Assembly (NCBI RefSeq): GCF_014237835.1
Contig: NZ_JACJVI010000004.1
Coordinates: forward strand, 62,001 to 126,000
Reading direction: 5' to 3'
Source of the DNA: Rhizobium sp. AQ_MP
GTDB taxonomy: Bacteria; Pseudomonadota; Alphaproteobacteria; Rhizobiales; Rhizobiaceae
DNA length: 64,000 nt
The first letter of the stretch is position 1. The number at the start of each line of letters is the position of its first letter. The notes below the pieces were generated by a model. That model was not told the DNA's origin, did not search any database, and worked only from the letters and a program-made list of their open reading frames with translations. A program made the position numbers and the translations under genes. Below are positions 24,881-34,554 of this stretch, piece by piece.

Positions 24881-25183
24881 GAGACTTCACCTTCCGCATG
24901 CTCGGCCAAAAGCCGAAAAACAGTCAAACTTGAGGCTTTTCAGCGCCCTCGCGGATGGTCTATACCAGCGGCCACAACAAAAATCGATTGGGTAGCCGGC
25001 AATTTGCTTCAATTTTCGATGGGCCTTCGAAGGACGGCGAACTGCCCCAAACCGGCCACGCCATCCGCAACTGCCGAGCTTGCGAAATCCTGGCCGGCAC
25101 TCTGGCGCAAACGGGCAAACCTCTTTATCGGAAACGCCATAGGTTTGACGGCGATTTCGGCTCCGATTTCTTGAACTTTAGGG
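24881..25183. other. Divergent promoter region, no gene seen
   Basis: About 303 bases between the lipoprotein gene and thrC. It is less GC-rich than the flanks and has no convincing ORF, RNA or palindrome. It must hold promoters for both genes, but no confident -35/-10 pair could be chosen. Confidence 0.5.
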
Positions 25184-26590
25184 ATGAGCATCGTGGAATA
25201 TATCTCGACCCGCGGCGAGGCCCCCAGCCTCGGCTTTTGTGACGCACTTCTGGCGGGTCTCGCCCGCGACGGTGGTCTTTATGTGCCCCGCGAATGGCCG
25301 CAAATGTCGAAGAAGGCAATCCGCGGACTTCGCGGCAAATCCTATGAAGAGGTCGCCTTCGAAGTCCTCCTGCCGTTCACCAATGGCGAGATCGAGCCCG
25401 CCACCTTCCGGGCGATGATCGACGAGGCTTACGCGACCTTCAAGCATCCGGCCGTCGCGCCGCTGGTGCAGACGGGTCCGAATTCCTTCGTGCTCGAACT
25501 TTTCCACGGCACGACGCTCGCCTTCAAGGACGTGGCGATGCAGCTGCTCGCCCGCCTCATGGACCATGTTCTGGAAAAGCGCGGCGAGCGTGCGACGATC
25601 GTTGGCGCGACCTCGGGTGACACCGGTGGGGCTGCGATCGACGCCTTTGCCGGACGGTCGCGTACCGACATCTTCATCCTCTTCCCGCATGGCAAGGTGT
25701 CGCCGGTGCAGCAGCGCCAGATGACCTCCTCAAAGGACGAGAACGTGCATGCGATTGCCGTCGAGGGCAATTTCGACGACTGCCAGAACCTGGTGAAGGC
25801 GATGTTCAACGACGTTGCCTTCCGCGATCGTGTCAGGCTGTCGGGCGTCAACTCGATCAACTGGGCCCGCATCATGGCGCAGGTGGTCTATTACTTCACC
25901 TCGGCGGTCGCGCTCGGCGCGCCGGACCGCAAGGTGTCCTTCACCGTGCCGACCGGCAACTTCGGTGATATCTTTGCCGGCTACGTCGCCAAGAAGATGG
26001 GCCTGCCGATCGACAAGCTGGTGATCGCCACCAATGACAACGACATCCTGGCGCGCACGATGAAGACCGGCCGCTACGAGATGAAGGGCGTGTCCGCCAC
26101 CACCTCGCCGTCGATGGACATCCAGATATCCTCGAACTTCGAACGCCTGCTTTACGAAGCCTATGGCCGCGACGCATCCGCCATCCGCTCGTCGATGGAG
26201 GGCCTGAAGCAGTCCGGCGCCTTCGAGATCCAGCCAGAGGCGCTCAAGTTTATCCGCAAGGACTTCCGTGCCGGCCGCGCAACCCAGAAGGAAGTGGCCA
26301 AGACCATCAAGGCCGTTCTCGACGAGACGGGTTACCTGCTGGACCCGCATACGGCCGTCGGCGTGCATGTCGCAAAGAAGTTTGAAAAGCCGCAGAGCCC
26401 GATGGTCGTGCTCGCCACCGCGCATCCTGCGAAGTTCCCCGCTGCAGTAAAATCAGCCTCCGGTATTGACCCCGCGCTTCCGGCGTGGCTTGCTGATCTG
26501 ATGGACAGGGAGGAGCGCTTCGAAGTCCTGCCCGCGGAACTGAAAGCCGTCGAAAGCTTTGTCAGTGAACATGCGCGGGCAGTCAGGTAG
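25184..26590 (+). CDS. thrC: Threonine synthase
   Basis: 468 residues, normal for the long proteobacterial type. It converts O-phosphohomoserine to threonine with PLP. N-terminal YISTRGEAPSLGFCDALLAGLARDGGLYVP is diagnostic; FHGTTLAFKDVAMQLL carries the PLP Lys at ~117; GATSGDTGGAAIDAF and TGNFGDIFAGYVAKKMG bind phosphate and cofactor. Start is ATG 25184 (AGGG upstream). A processing-peptidase-like gene follows after 20 bases. The preceding enzyme, thrB, is at 35549. Confidence 0.97.
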   Translation: MSIVEYISTRGEAPSLGFCDALLAGLARDGGLYVPREWPQMSKKAIRGLRGKSYEEVAFEVLLPFTNGEIEPATFRAMIDEAYATFKHPAVAPLVQTGPNSFVLELFHGTTLAFKDVAMQLLARLMDHVLEKRGERATIVGATSGDTGGAAIDAFAGRSRTDIFILFPHGKVSPVQQRQMTSSKDENVHAIAVEGNFDDCQNLVKAMFNDVAFRDRVRLSGVNSINWARIMAQVVYYFTSAVALGAPDRKVSFTVPTGNFGDIFAGYVAKKMGLPIDKLVIATNDNDILARTMKTGRYEMKGVSATTSPSMDIQISSNFERLLYEAYGRDASAIRSSMEGLKQSGAFEIQPEALKFIRKDFRAGRATQKEVAKTIKAVLDETGYLLDPHTAVGVHVAKKFEKPQSPMVVLATAHPAKFPAAVKSASGIDPALPAWLADLMDREERFEVLPAELKAVESFVSEHARAVR

Positions 26591-26610
26591 GAAGCGCGGA
26601 AAGACGGACC

Positions 26611-27909
26611 ATGAATGTTGAGTGCACCCGGCTTCCATCGGGTTTGACTGTTGTAACCGAGAACATGCCGCATCTGGAAAGCGTGGCTCTCGGCACCTGG
26701 ATCAAATCCGGCTCGCGTAACGAGACCGAAGCCGAGCACGGCATTGCGCATCTGCTGGAGCACATGGCCTTCAAAGGCACGAACCAGCGCACGGCCCGGC
26801 AGATCGCCGAGGAAATCGAGAATGTCGGCGGCGAAGTGAACGCCGCCACCTCGACGGAGACCACCTCCTATTACGCCCGCGTTCTGAAGGACAATGTCCC
26901 GCTCGCGGTCGATATTCTCGCCGATATCCTCACCGACAGCGTCTTCGACGAAGAGGAGCTGGAGCGCGAGAAACACGTGATCCTGCAGGAGATTGGTGCG
27001 GCCGACGACACGCCAGACGACGTGGTGTTTGACCGCTTCTCCGAACAGGCGTTCCGGGGCCAGACGATCGGGCGCAGCATTCTCGGCACGCCCGAGACGG
27101 TGCAATCCTTCTCCAGCGACCAGATCCGCGGCTATCTTTCGCGAAACTACACGACGGACCGGATGTTCGTGGTGGCCGCCGGCAAGGTGGACCATGATGC
27201 CTTCGTCAAGCAGGTCGAGGCCCGCTTTGCCTCGCTGCCGACGAAACCCTCCACGACACCCGTGATGGATGTGGCGCGCTATACCGGCGGCGAAGCCCGG
27301 GAAGAGCGCGACCTCATGGACACGCAGGTTCTGCTCGGCTTCGAGGGCAAGGCCTATCACATGCGGGACTTCTACTGCTCGCAGATTCTGGCCAACATTC
27401 TCGGCGGCGGCATGTCCTCTCGCCTCTTCCAGGAAGTGCGCGAGATCCGCGGCCTCTGCTACTCGGTCTACGCCTTCCACTGGGGCTTCTCCGACACCGG
27501 CATCTTCGGCATCCATGCGGCAACCGGCGGCGAGAACCTGCCGGAACTGGTGCCCGTCATCATCGACGAACTGCGGAAGTCGTCCGAACATATTGACAGC
27601 CAAGAAATCGAACGCTCGCGGGCGCAGATCCGCGCCCAGCTGTTGATGGGCCAGGAAAGCCCGGCCGCGCGTGCCGGCCAGATTGCCCGGCAGATGATGC
27701 TTTACGGCCGGACGATCCCGAACCAGGAAATGATGGACCGGCTCGCCGGGATCACCACCGAAAGGCTGACGGACCTCGCGGGCCGCCTGTTCTTCGACAC
27801 CGCACCGACACTGTCGGCCATCGGCCCGATGGATCACCTGGTTCCACTTGATGACATCCGGGGCGCATTGACGACGCAGCCTGCCGGTATCCGCAAGGCC
27901 GTCGGTTAG
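26611..27909 (+). CDS. M16-family zinc peptidase (mitochondrial-processing-peptidase-like)
   Basis: 432 residues. The inverted zinc motif HLLEH is at 47-51, with the distal Glu in the ELEREKHVILQEI segment at ~110-125. VECTRLPSGLTVVTENMPHLESVALGTWIKSGSRNE and the C-terminal Gly-rich loop GGGMSSRLFQEVREIRGLCYSVYAF are typical of the bacterial beta-MPP relatives found after thrC in Rhizobiales. Probably a periplasmic or cytoplasmic oligopeptide-degrading enzyme; no signal peptide is visible. Confidence 0.93.
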   Translation: MNVECTRLPSGLTVVTENMPHLESVALGTWIKSGSRNETEAEHGIAHLLEHMAFKGTNQRTARQIAEEIENVGGEVNAATSTETTSYYARVLKDNVPLAVDILADILTDSVFDEEELEREKHVILQEIGAADDTPDDVVFDRFSEQAFRGQTIGRSILGTPETVQSFSSDQIRGYLSRNYTTDRMFVVAAGKVDHDAFVKQVEARFASLPTKPSTTPVMDVARYTGGEAREERDLMDTQVLLGFEGKAYHMRDFYCSQILANILGGGMSSRLFQEVREIRGLCYSVYAFHWGFSDTGIFGIHAATGGENLPELVPVIIDELRKSSEHIDSQEIERSRAQIRAQLLMGQESPAARAGQIARQMMLYGRTIPNQEMMDRLAGITTERLTDLAGRLFFDTAPTLSAIGPMDHLVPLDDIRGALTTQPAGIRKAVG

Positions 27910-27970
27910 CAGCCGTCGGCACAGACCTCGACCGGCGGCAAAACCGCCGGACATCGCTTGAGGATTGACG

Positions 27971-28582
27971 ATGACGCGCTCGGTCTTTCGGTTTCTGTCC
28001 CGGCAGCCGGATATGCCAGAGCTTGCGAGCGAGGGACATCTGCTGCGCCTGCCCCGCTTTCGCGATTTCGAGCAATGGCACCAGTTGCGCCGTGAAAGCC
28101 GTGCCTTCCTGCAGCCCTGGGAACCGACCTGGCGCGCCGACGAGCTTACCGAACGCGCCTTCCGTCAGCGGGTCCTGCGTAATGAACAGGAATTTCATTC
28201 CGGCATGGCGGTGCCTTTTTTTCTTTTCGATCGGGCCGAAAACACCATGCTGGGCGGGCTGACCATCGGCCTCATCCGGCGCGGAGCGGCGCAAAGCTGC
28301 ATGATCGGCTACTGGATGGGCGAACGTTACGCGGGCCGGGGCCACATGTTTGCCGCACTTCAACTGGCTATTCCCTACATCTTCGGGCCACTTGAGTTGC
28401 ACCGTATCGAAGCAGCCTGTATTCCGGACAACGTCAACAGCCTGCGGCTACTCGAAAAAGCGGGATTTGAGCGGGAAGGTCTTTTGCGCGACTATCTGAA
28501 AATCAACGGGCAATGGCGCGATCACCTGCTGTTCTCACGGATCGGCGACGCCAAGGTGCGGAACGGCAAGACGTCCTCATGA
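27971..28582 (+). CDS. GNAT acetyltransferase (RimJ/RimL type)
   Basis: 203 residues from ATG 27971 (GAGG upstream). LRLPRFRDFEQWHQLRRESRAFLQPWEPTW opens a RimJ-type domain; IGYWMGERYAGRGHMFAALQLAIPYIF is the acetyl-CoA loop; LHRIEAACIPDNVNSLRLLEKAGFEREGLLRDYLKING is the classic C-terminal half. Probably N-terminal acetylation of a ribosomal protein or another Ser/Ala/Thr substrate. It overlaps the following EAL protein gene by 4 bases. Confidence 0.9.
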   Translation: MTRSVFRFLSRQPDMPELASEGHLLRLPRFRDFEQWHQLRRESRAFLQPWEPTWRADELTERAFRQRVLRNEQEFHSGMAVPFFLFDRAENTMLGGLTIGLIRRGAAQSCMIGYWMGERYAGRGHMFAALQLAIPYIFGPLELHRIEAACIPDNVNSLRLLEKAGFEREGLLRDYLKINGQWRDHLLFSRIGDAKVRNGKTSS

Positions 28583-31491
28583 CCATATCTGCCCCCCTGT
28601 CGTCCGTCGTGTCACGCGTGGCCGCCCTCTGGTCAGCGGCGCTTGCCTTGGCCTATGTCTGCCTGGCCGCTTCGGCTGCCTTTGCCGTCGAGCCGGTGAA
28701 GATCGCACGCGACGACAATGCGCTGGACCTGACAGCGACGACCGAGATCTATACGAACCAAGGCGAGGCTTTCCAGGTCTCTACGGCCGCCGGTGCCGAC
28801 GGGATCCGCCGTCGCATCGAAGTGCGCTCGACATCCGAGGGGCATCAGGGCGACTGGGCGGTCTTTGCGCTCGCCAACGTTTCGGAAGAACAGCTCGAGC
28901 GCGTGATCGTCGCACCCCATTTCCGTCTCTCCGGCTCCAAGATGTTCTGGCCGGATCTCGGCTCGCAGCGCATTATGGCGATCACGCCATCGGAAGGCTT
29001 TGCGCTTGACCGGGTACCGAGCGCCGATGCCGACGTCTTTCGCATCACGCTGAACCCCGGCACGGTGATCACCTTCGTTGCGGAACTGGCGACGCCTGAA
29101 CTGCCGCAGATCTATCTGTGGGAGCCCGACGCCTACAAGGACACGGTCAACGCCTTCACCCTCTATCGCGGCATCGTGCTTGGTATTGCCGGCCTGCTCG
29201 CTGTGTTCCTGACGATCCTTTTCGTGGTCAAGGGCACGTCAATGCTGCCAGCCGCCGCTGCTCTCGCCTGGGCGGTTCTTGCGTATATCTGCGTCGACTT
29301 CGGCTTCCTCGAAAAGCTGATCACGCTGACCTCCTCCGACATCCGAATATGGCGCGCGGGTGCGGAGGTGGCGCTTGCCTCGTCGCTCGTCATCTTCCTG
29401 TTCACCTATCTCAACCTCAACCGTTGGCATGTGCATCTCGGTTATGCGACGCTTGCCTGGATGCTGGGCCTCACCGTGCTCTTCGGTGTGGCGATCTTCG
29501 ACCCGTCGATTGCCGCCGGTATTGCGCGCGTTTCCTTCGCACTGACGGGCGTCGTCGGCATCGCGCTGATCATCTATCTCGGCTTCAATCGCTACGACCG
29601 CGCCGTGCTTCTGGTGCCGACCTGGGCGCTGATCCTGGTCTGGCTCTTCGCCGGCTGGCTGACCGTGACCGGCCAGCTCGACAACGACATCATCCAGCCG
29701 GCGCTCGGCGGCGGGCTGGTTCTCATCGTTCTCCTCATCGGCTTCACGGTGATGCAGCACGCCTTTGCCGGCGGCGCCTACCAGCAGGGTCTGTTCTCAG
29801 ACCTCGAACGCCAGTCGCTGGCGCTCACCGGATCCGGCGATACCGTCTGGGACTGGGACGTGGCGCGCGACCGTGTGGTAACGAGCCCGGACGTCTCTCT
29901 CCGTCTTGGCCTCTCGCCCGGCACCATGCACGGCCCTGCCCGCAACTGGCTGCCGCGCCTGCATCCTGATGACCGCGACCGCTTCCGCGCCACGCTCGAC
30001 GTGCTGCTCGAACACCGCAAGGGCCGCCTCAGCCACGAATTCCGCATTCGCGCCGAAGACGGGCACTTCCACTGGCTGAAGATCCGCGCCCGGCCGGTGC
30101 TTGGCTCGAATGGCGAAGTCATCCGCTGTGTCGGCACGATCATCGATGTCACCGAGCAGAAAAACTCGATCGACCGGCTGCTGGTCGATGCCATGCACGA
30201 CAATCTGACAGGCCTGCCCAACCGCGAAGTGTTCCTCGACCGGTTGCAGGCGATCCTGTCGCTGGCCTCGTCCTCCGAGAGCGTGCGGCCGACGGTGCTC
30301 GCCATCGACATCGACCGCTACAAGCAGGTGAATGATGCGCTCGGCATTGCCGCGGGCGACAATATCCTGATTGCCATCACCCGCCGCCTGCGTCGTTTGC
30401 TCAAACCGCAGGACACGCTGGCGCGCCTATCCGGAGACGAGTTCGGCCTGATCCTGGTGTCGGAAAAGGACCCGGCGAAGATCGCCGACTTTGCCGATGC
30501 CGTATCCAAGGCGATCATGGTGCCGCTCAACTTTGCCAATCGCGAAATCAATCTGACGGCCTCGATCGGCCTTGTTTCCTGGGTCGACCAGCAGGAAAGT
30601 GCCGCCAGCCTGCTTGCCGATGCCGAGCTTGCCATGTTCCGAGCGAAACGCTCCGGCGGCAACCGCGTCGAGCCCTTCCGCCCGGCCTTCCGCACGGTCA
30701 GCACCGATCGTCTGCAGCTGGAAACGGATCTCCGCCGCGCCATCGAGCGCAAGGAACTGTCGATGGCCTACCAGCCGATCGTCAAACTTGCGAATGGCGA
30801 GATCGCCGGTTTCGAGGCGCTCATGCGCTGGGATCATCCGAAGCGCGGCAATATCTCTCCGACCGAATTCATTCCGATCGCGGAAATGTCCGACCTGATC
30901 GAGCCGCTCGGCATGTTTGCGCTGGAGCGTGCCTCCAGCGACCTGATGGAATGGGAACGCCAGACGGGCGAACTGCCGGTCTTCGTTTCGGTCAACCTGT
31001 CCTCGGCGCAATTGATCTCGAGCGAAATCTACAACGACATCCGCGCCATGCTGGTGAAGACGCAGTGCGATCCGAAGCGGATCAAGCTGGAGCTCACCGA
31101 AAGCGTGGTGATGGAGAACCCGGAGCAGGCGCGCCTGATGCTGGAAAAGCTGAAGGATACGGGCATCAGCCTGGCGCTGGACGATTTCGGAACCGGCTAT
31201 TCTTCGCTTGCCTACCTCACCCGCTTCCCCTTCGACACGATCAAGCTCGACAAGGCGCTGGTCTGCGACCAGTCGGACAAGAAGTCCGTGCTTCTGCGCT
31301 CCGTCGTCTCGATGGCGCGCGGGCTCGACATGCAGGTGGTGGCCGAGGGCATCCAGACCGACCAGGATGCCGCCGACCTCGCGATGATGGGCTGCGACTT
31401 CGGCCAGAGCTATCTCTTCGGCCCGCCGCTGGGCGCGGAGTCAGTGCTCAGGTTGCTCAAGGAGCGGTTTCCGCTGATGAAACGGGCGTAA
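28579..31491 (+). CDS. Membrane PAS-GGDEF-EAL c-di-GMP protein with 7TM sensor region
   Basis: 970 residues from ATG 28579, inside the GNAT stop (ATGA). Signal peptide ~1-38, periplasmic beta domain ~40-185 (7TMR-DISM-like), seven or so TM helices ~194-397, PAS ~404-527, GGDEF ~538-704 and EAL ~712-967. The GGDEF signature is SGDEF, compatible with activity. The EAL half looks catalytic: EALMRW, ELTESVVME, LDDFGTGYSSLAYL and VVAEGI. So it may make, degrade or switch c-di-GMP; phosphodiesterase activity is the safer prediction. Confidence 0.92.
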   Translation: MTISAPLSSVVSRVAALWSAALALAYVCLAASAAFAVEPVKIARDDNALDLTATTEIYTNQGEAFQVSTAAGADGIRRRIEVRSTSEGHQGDWAVFALANVSEEQLERVIVAPHFRLSGSKMFWPDLGSQRIMAITPSEGFALDRVPSADADVFRITLNPGTVITFVAELATPELPQIYLWEPDAYKDTVNAFTLYRGIVLGIAGLLAVFLTILFVVKGTSMLPAAAALAWAVLAYICVDFGFLEKLITLTSSDIRIWRAGAEVALASSLVIFLFTYLNLNRWHVHLGYATLAWMLGLTVLFGVAIFDPSIAAGIARVSFALTGVVGIALIIYLGFNRYDRAVLLVPTWALILVWLFAGWLTVTGQLDNDIIQPALGGGLVLIVLLIGFTVMQHAFAGGAYQQGLFSDLERQSLALTGSGDTVWDWDVARDRVVTSPDVSLRLGLSPGTMHGPARNWLPRLHPDDRDRFRATLDVLLEHRKGRLSHEFRIRAEDGHFHWLKIRARPVLGSNGEVIRCVGTIIDVTEQKNSIDRLLVDAMHDNLTGLPNREVFLDRLQAILSLASSSESVRPTVLAIDIDRYKQVNDALGIAAGDNILIAITRRLRRLLKPQDTLARLSGDEFGLILVSEKDPAKIADFADAVSKAIMVPLNFANREINLTASIGLVSWVDQQESAASLLADAELAMFRAKRSGGNRVEPFRPAFRTVSTDRLQLETDLRRAIERKELSMAYQPIVKLANGEIAGFEALMRWDHPKRGNISPTEFIPIAEMSDLIEPLGMFALERASSDLMEWERQTGELPVFVSVNLSSAQLISSEIYNDIRAMLVKTQCDPKRIKLELTESVVMENPEQARLMLEKLKDTGISLALDDFGTGYSSLAYLTRFPFDTIKLDKALVCDQSDKKSVLLRSVVSMARGLDMQVVAEGIQTDQDAADLAMMGCDFGQSYLFGPPLGAESVLRLLKERFPLMKRA

Positions 31492-31521
31492 TCGAGAGGC
31501 CGCAGATCGCGGCCCCTTACC

Positions 31522-32127
31522 TCAAGCGTGTCCCGCCTCCATCGACAGCATCGCGGGATTGATGCCCATCAAGGCCAGTGCCCTGTCATACTTGTTGTCG
31601 AGGCTGCGATCGAAGATCAGGCTTTCGGTGGCGGCACAATGCAACCAGCCGTTCTGGGCAATTTCCTCTTCCAGCTGGCCCGGGCCCCAGCCGGCATAGC
31701 CGAGCAGCATGGTGGCGTGGCGGGGACCGCGGCCGTCGGAGATCGCACGGACGATATCGAGGGTGGCGGTCAGCGAGATATCGTCGCTGACGGGGATGGA
31801 GCTGTCCGAGAGATAGTCGTCGGAATGCAGCACGAAGCCGCGGTTTTGCTCCACCGGGCCGCCGCACTGGATGGGGAAATGGCGGGCGTGATCGGGCAGC
31901 ATGATCGCATCGTTGCGGTCGATCAGCTCCAGATGCAGGAGCAGATCCGCGAAGGTGACCGATTGGGCACGATTGATGATGAAACCCATGGCACCCGCAT
32001 CGGAATGGGCGCAGATATAGACCACGGAACGGGCGAAGTTGCCGTCTGCCATGCCGGGCATGGCGATCAGCAGCTGGCCATCCAGGAAGCCGCGCTCTCT
32101 CAGACTGGTTTTGGACGACAATGCCAT
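31522..32127 (-). CDS. YqgE/AlgH family protein
   Basis: 201 residues from ATG 32127 with GGAGG upstream (an ORF to 32157 is longer but lacks this). [40 protein letters not shown] is the family start; [20 protein letters not shown] is the second signature. Widespread, of unsettled function. It lies before the divergent DsbD-N-like gene. Confidence 0.93.
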   Translation of the reverse strand: MALSSKTSLRERGFLDGQLLIAMPGMADGNFARSVVYICAHSDAGAMGFIINRAQSVTFADLLLHLELIDRNDAIMLPDHARHFPIQCGGPVEQNRGFVLHSDDYLSDSSIPVSDDISLTATLDIVRAISDGRGPRHATMLLGYAGWGPGQLEEEIAQNGWLHCAATESLIFDRSLDNKYDRALALMGINPAMLSMEAGHA

Positions 32128-32290
32128 GCCCGCCTCCTTGGTTTGCCTCGAGGGCAATCGGCTTCATGCGTGGTTCAGATGTGGTCTCTTCTTCAAGATG
32201 GGGCAGAAGACGATTGTGATCAACCCAAAATGATGACCATGAAGCAAGCGTGACTGGCGAATGTGAGAATGATCTTCTACAGCCTGAGAC

Positions 32291-33163
32291 ATGACCTTGA
32301 GGATGAAAACAGAGATGTCTTGTTCGCGCCCTTTGCGGGTCTTTCGGGCCGCGCGGCCGATATTGCTTGCGGTAATCATTGGGCTGATGCCGATGGTGAC
32401 CGGCCTTAACGCCCTTGCAGCGAGCAGCGACTGGGCCGTGAACGAAGGCGGCCGCATGCGGCTCATCCTGTTGCCGGAAGGACCGGACGGGCTTCGGCTG
32501 GGCGCCCTTGTGATCGAACCCAAGCCCGGCTGGATCACCTATTGGAAAGAACCGGGCGATGTCGGCATTCCGCCGGCGATCACACCTGCGCCGGGTGCGC
32601 CCTATACGGTCGAAGACCTGGGTTTTCCGATACCGAAGGTGATGGAAAGCGGCGAGATCACGGATGTGGGCTACGACGAACCGGTAACGCTTCCGCTGAC
32701 GCTGAAAAACGCGCCCGACAGCATGGGCGTCACGCTCAATGCCTTTGTCGGCGTCTGTCAGAATATCTGCATTCCGTTCCAGGCCGATCTCCGGGTGCCG
32801 CCGGACGAGGCAGGGGTGAGCAATCCGGTTGAGGCAGCGCTGGTTCGTTCGGCGCGCGCCCAGGTGCCGCCCGGCCCTGCACCCGATTTTCATGTGGTTG
32901 CCCACGAACTGAGTGCAGACCGGAAGGAACTGACCATCCGCCTGAAGATGCCAACCTCCGGCGAGGCACCGAAGGCCTTCGTGCGAGGCCCCAGCGGACA
33001 CGTGTTTGTCGAGGCCACTACCAGCCAAGGCGCCGAGGGCGAGACCTTGCTCACGCTCCCGATCGGAAAGCTGCCGAAGAAGTATGACGTCTCCGGCAAG
33101 GAATGGGGTCTGCTGGTCGTCAGCGGCGGGCGCGCAATGGAAACCAAGCTTGCCTTTGATTGA
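32291..33163 (+). CDS. Secreted DsbD N-terminal-like (thiol-disulfide) protein
   Basis: 290 residues with a signal peptide (~1-43). The Ig-like fold matches the N-terminal domain of DsbD and ScsB: WAVNEGGRMRLILLPEGPDGLRLGALVIEPKPGWITYWKEPGDVGIPP, then FVGVCQNICIPFQADL with a CxxxC pair that could pass electrons in the periplasm. There is no membrane or thioredoxin domain, so it works alone or with a partner. A peroxiredoxin gene follows after 72 bases. Confidence 0.85.
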   Translation: MTLRMKTEMSCSRPLRVFRAARPILLAVIIGLMPMVTGLNALAASSDWAVNEGGRMRLILLPEGPDGLRLGALVIEPKPGWITYWKEPGDVGIPPAITPAPGAPYTVEDLGFPIPKVMESGEITDVGYDEPVTLPLTLKNAPDSMGVTLNAFVGVCQNICIPFQADLRVPPDEAGVSNPVEAALVRSARAQVPPGPAPDFHVVAHELSADRKELTIRLKMPTSGEAPKAFVRGPSGHVFVEATTSQGAEGETLLTLPIGKLPKKYDVSGKEWGLLVVSGGRAMETKLAFD

Positions 33164-33176
33164 CCCATTCCTATAT
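33149..33176 (+). promoter_or_regulatory. Possible sigma-70-type promoter of the peroxiredoxin gene
   Basis: CTTGCC (33149-33154) and CTATAT (33171-33176) with a 16-base spacer, overlapping the end of the upstream gene. The form matches rhizobial housekeeping promoters. Confidence 0.4.
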
Positions 33177-33235
33177 TCGCCTCGATTGCCATCCCGGAGG
33201 GGTTCCGAGTGGCGCAACCAAGCGAGGACGACTTC

Positions 33236-33727
33236 ATGACCATTGCCATTGGCGAAAAGCTGCCCCAGGCCACCTTCAAGGAAAAGACCGCCGACGGTCC
33301 GGTGGAGATCACCACGGAACAGCTGTTTGCCGGCAAGAAGGTCGTTGTTTTTGCCGTTCCCGGCGCCTTCACCCCCACCTGCACCCTGAACCATCTGCCG
33401 GGCTATCTCGAGAACCGTGACGCGCTGATGGCGCGCGGCGTCGACGACATCGCCGTCCTCTCCGTCAATGACTGGCATGTCATGGGCGCCTGGGCCCAGC
33501 ATTCCGGCGGCATGGGCAAGATCCACTTCCTCGCCGACTGGGACGCCTCCTTCACCAAGGCGCTCGGCCTCGACGCCGACCTTTCGGGCGGCGGCCTCGG
33601 CGTGCGCTCCAAACGCTATTCCATGTTGGTGGAAGATGGCGTGGTAAAGAGCCTGAATGTCGAGGAAAATCCGGGACAGGCAACCGTTTCGTCGGCTGCG
33701 ACGATGATCGAGCAGCTCGGCGCGTAA
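33236..33727 (+). CDS. Peroxiredoxin (Prx5-type, one peroxidatic Cys)
   Basis: 163 residues from ATG 33236 (GAGGA upstream; a GTG at 33209 is less likely). VPGAFTPTCTLNHLPGY has the peroxidatic Cys49 with its Thr; no resolving Cys is visible, so reduction needs glutathione/glutaredoxin or thioredoxin. VLSVNDWHVMGAW and GGLGVRSKRYSMLVEDGVV are typical of the Prx5 group. It reduces peroxides in the cytoplasm. A strong hairpin follows. Confidence 0.94.
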   Translation: MTIAIGEKLPQATFKEKTADGPVEITTEQLFAGKKVVVFAVPGAFTPTCTLNHLPGYLENRDALMARGVDDIAVLSVNDWHVMGAWAQHSGGMGKIHFLADWDASFTKALGLDADLSGGGLGVRSKRYSMLVEDGVVKSLNVEENPGQATVSSAATMIEQLGA

Positions 33728-33756
33728 GCTATATCGAGAATTCTCGGAGAATTTTC

Positions 33757-33788
33757 AGAGGCTCGGGAAACCGGGCCTCTTTCCGTTT
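33757..33788 (+). terminator. Terminator after the peroxiredoxin gene
   Basis: AGAGGCTCGG (33757-33766) pairs with CCGGGCCTCT (33771-33780), one G-U pair, loop GAAA, then TTCCGTTT. A second small palindrome, CGAGAATTCTCG, lies at 33735-33746. Confidence 0.8.
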
Positions 33789-33798
33789 CGATCGCGGC

Positions 33799-34107
33799 TC
33801 AATGAGCGAGGTCGAAGACGAGTATGCCGGCAAGTCCTCCATCGGTGGCGCTGACGATGCGCTCGCCGACCTCGATATGCTTCGGGTGCTTCAGGTAGTA
33901 ATCGCGGACCACCTCATCCTCGAAGGTGACGATGAAGCCGTCATTATAGCCGCCCGTCAGCCCCTCGGGCGAAACATTGGCACCCGCCTTCACCTCCAGC
34001 ATGCCCGGCACCACGTCCTTCAAATCGGCAATCGCCGCGTAGATCGCCTGCTTTTCGGCTTCCTGAACGGCAGCCTTGAAGCGCAGGAACACGCAGTGCT
34101 GGATCAT
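33799..34107 (-). CDS. Dabb (stress-responsive A/B barrel) protein
   Basis: 102 residues from ATG 34107 (GGGAG upstream). MIQHCVFLRFKAAVQEAEKQAIYAAIADLKDVVPGMLEVKAGANVSPEG, then GYNDGFIVTFEDEVVRDYYLKHPKHIEV, is the Dabb signature. A small dimeric barrel of general stress association; the reaction is unknown. Convergent with the peroxiredoxin gene across the hairpin at 33757. Confidence 0.87.
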   Translation of the reverse strand: MIQHCVFLRFKAAVQEAEKQAIYAAIADLKDVVPGMLEVKAGANVSPEGLTGGYNDGFIVTFEDEVVRDYYLKHPKHIEVGERIVSATDGGLAGILVFDLAH

Positions 34108-34235
34108 GGATGTCTCCCGTCGGTTTTGTTTTGACGGGAGCATAGGGGCAACGGAGGAAAGGGCAAGGGGAGGACGTGCTTGCTGTGCCATTGCGACGGA
34201 CGACATGTTCCAGCAGACTACAACCGGAGATAATC

Positions 34236-34267
34236 ACAGCATCGGTTGTCATCTGACAACCGATGCT
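34236..34267. promoter_or_regulatory. 32-bp perfect palindrome before a candidate TA pair
   Basis: Arms CAGCATCGGTTGTCA (34236-34250) and TGACAACCGATGCTG (34253-34267) are exact inverse complements around TC. It ends 21 bases before the first gene of the pair at 34289, where an autorepressor would bind; as RNA it would form a 15-pair hairpin. It contains TTGTCA/TGACAA, so it may overlap the -35 element. Confidence 0.75.
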
Positions 34268-34288
34268 GTAGGATCTTTGGGGCAATCG

Positions 34289-34543
34289 GTGAGGCGCAGG
34301 CATCCGAACAAGGATATCGAAGAAGCCTTGCGTTACGCGGAGGTACAAGGTTGGCGCGTCGAGGTCGGTGGCAGTCATGCCTGGGGTCGCATCTATTGTC
34401 CCTATGACGACGAGACATGCCGATGCGGAGAATTCTGTATCACGAGCATCTGGAGCACGCCGGCCAGTCCAACGAACCATGCACGCGCCATCCGACGCGT
34501 TGTGGACCGCTGCAGTCGCCGATCGGATGAACGCGGGTTTTGA
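34289..34543 (+). CDS. Small HicA-like protein with Cys cluster (candidate toxin)
   Basis: About 84 residues from GTG 34289 (GGGG upstream; TTG 34277 also possible); upstream frame lacks ribosome signals and runs across the palindrome. NKDIEEALRYAEVQGWRVEVGGSHAWGRIYCP resembles the first half of HicA, including the Gly-Ser-His where HicA has its catalytic His. It then differs: CPYDDETCRCGEFC is a four-Cys cluster that could bind zinc, followed by ITSIWSTP and an Arg-rich tail. A DNA-binding protein gene follows after 11 bases. The layout (small basic protein, then regulator, palindrome in front) is that of a TA module; toxicity is inference. Confidence 0.62.
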   Translation: MRRRHPNKDIEEALRYAEVQGWRVEVGGSHAWGRIYCPYDDETCRCGEFCITSIWSTPASPTNHARAIRRVVDRCSRRSDERGF

Positions 34544-34554
34544 AAGGGCTGCGG

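Noticed and set aside
26332..27954. 540-residue open frame opposite thrC and the M16 peptidase
   Set aside because: Antisense of two well-supported genes; no recognisable domain.
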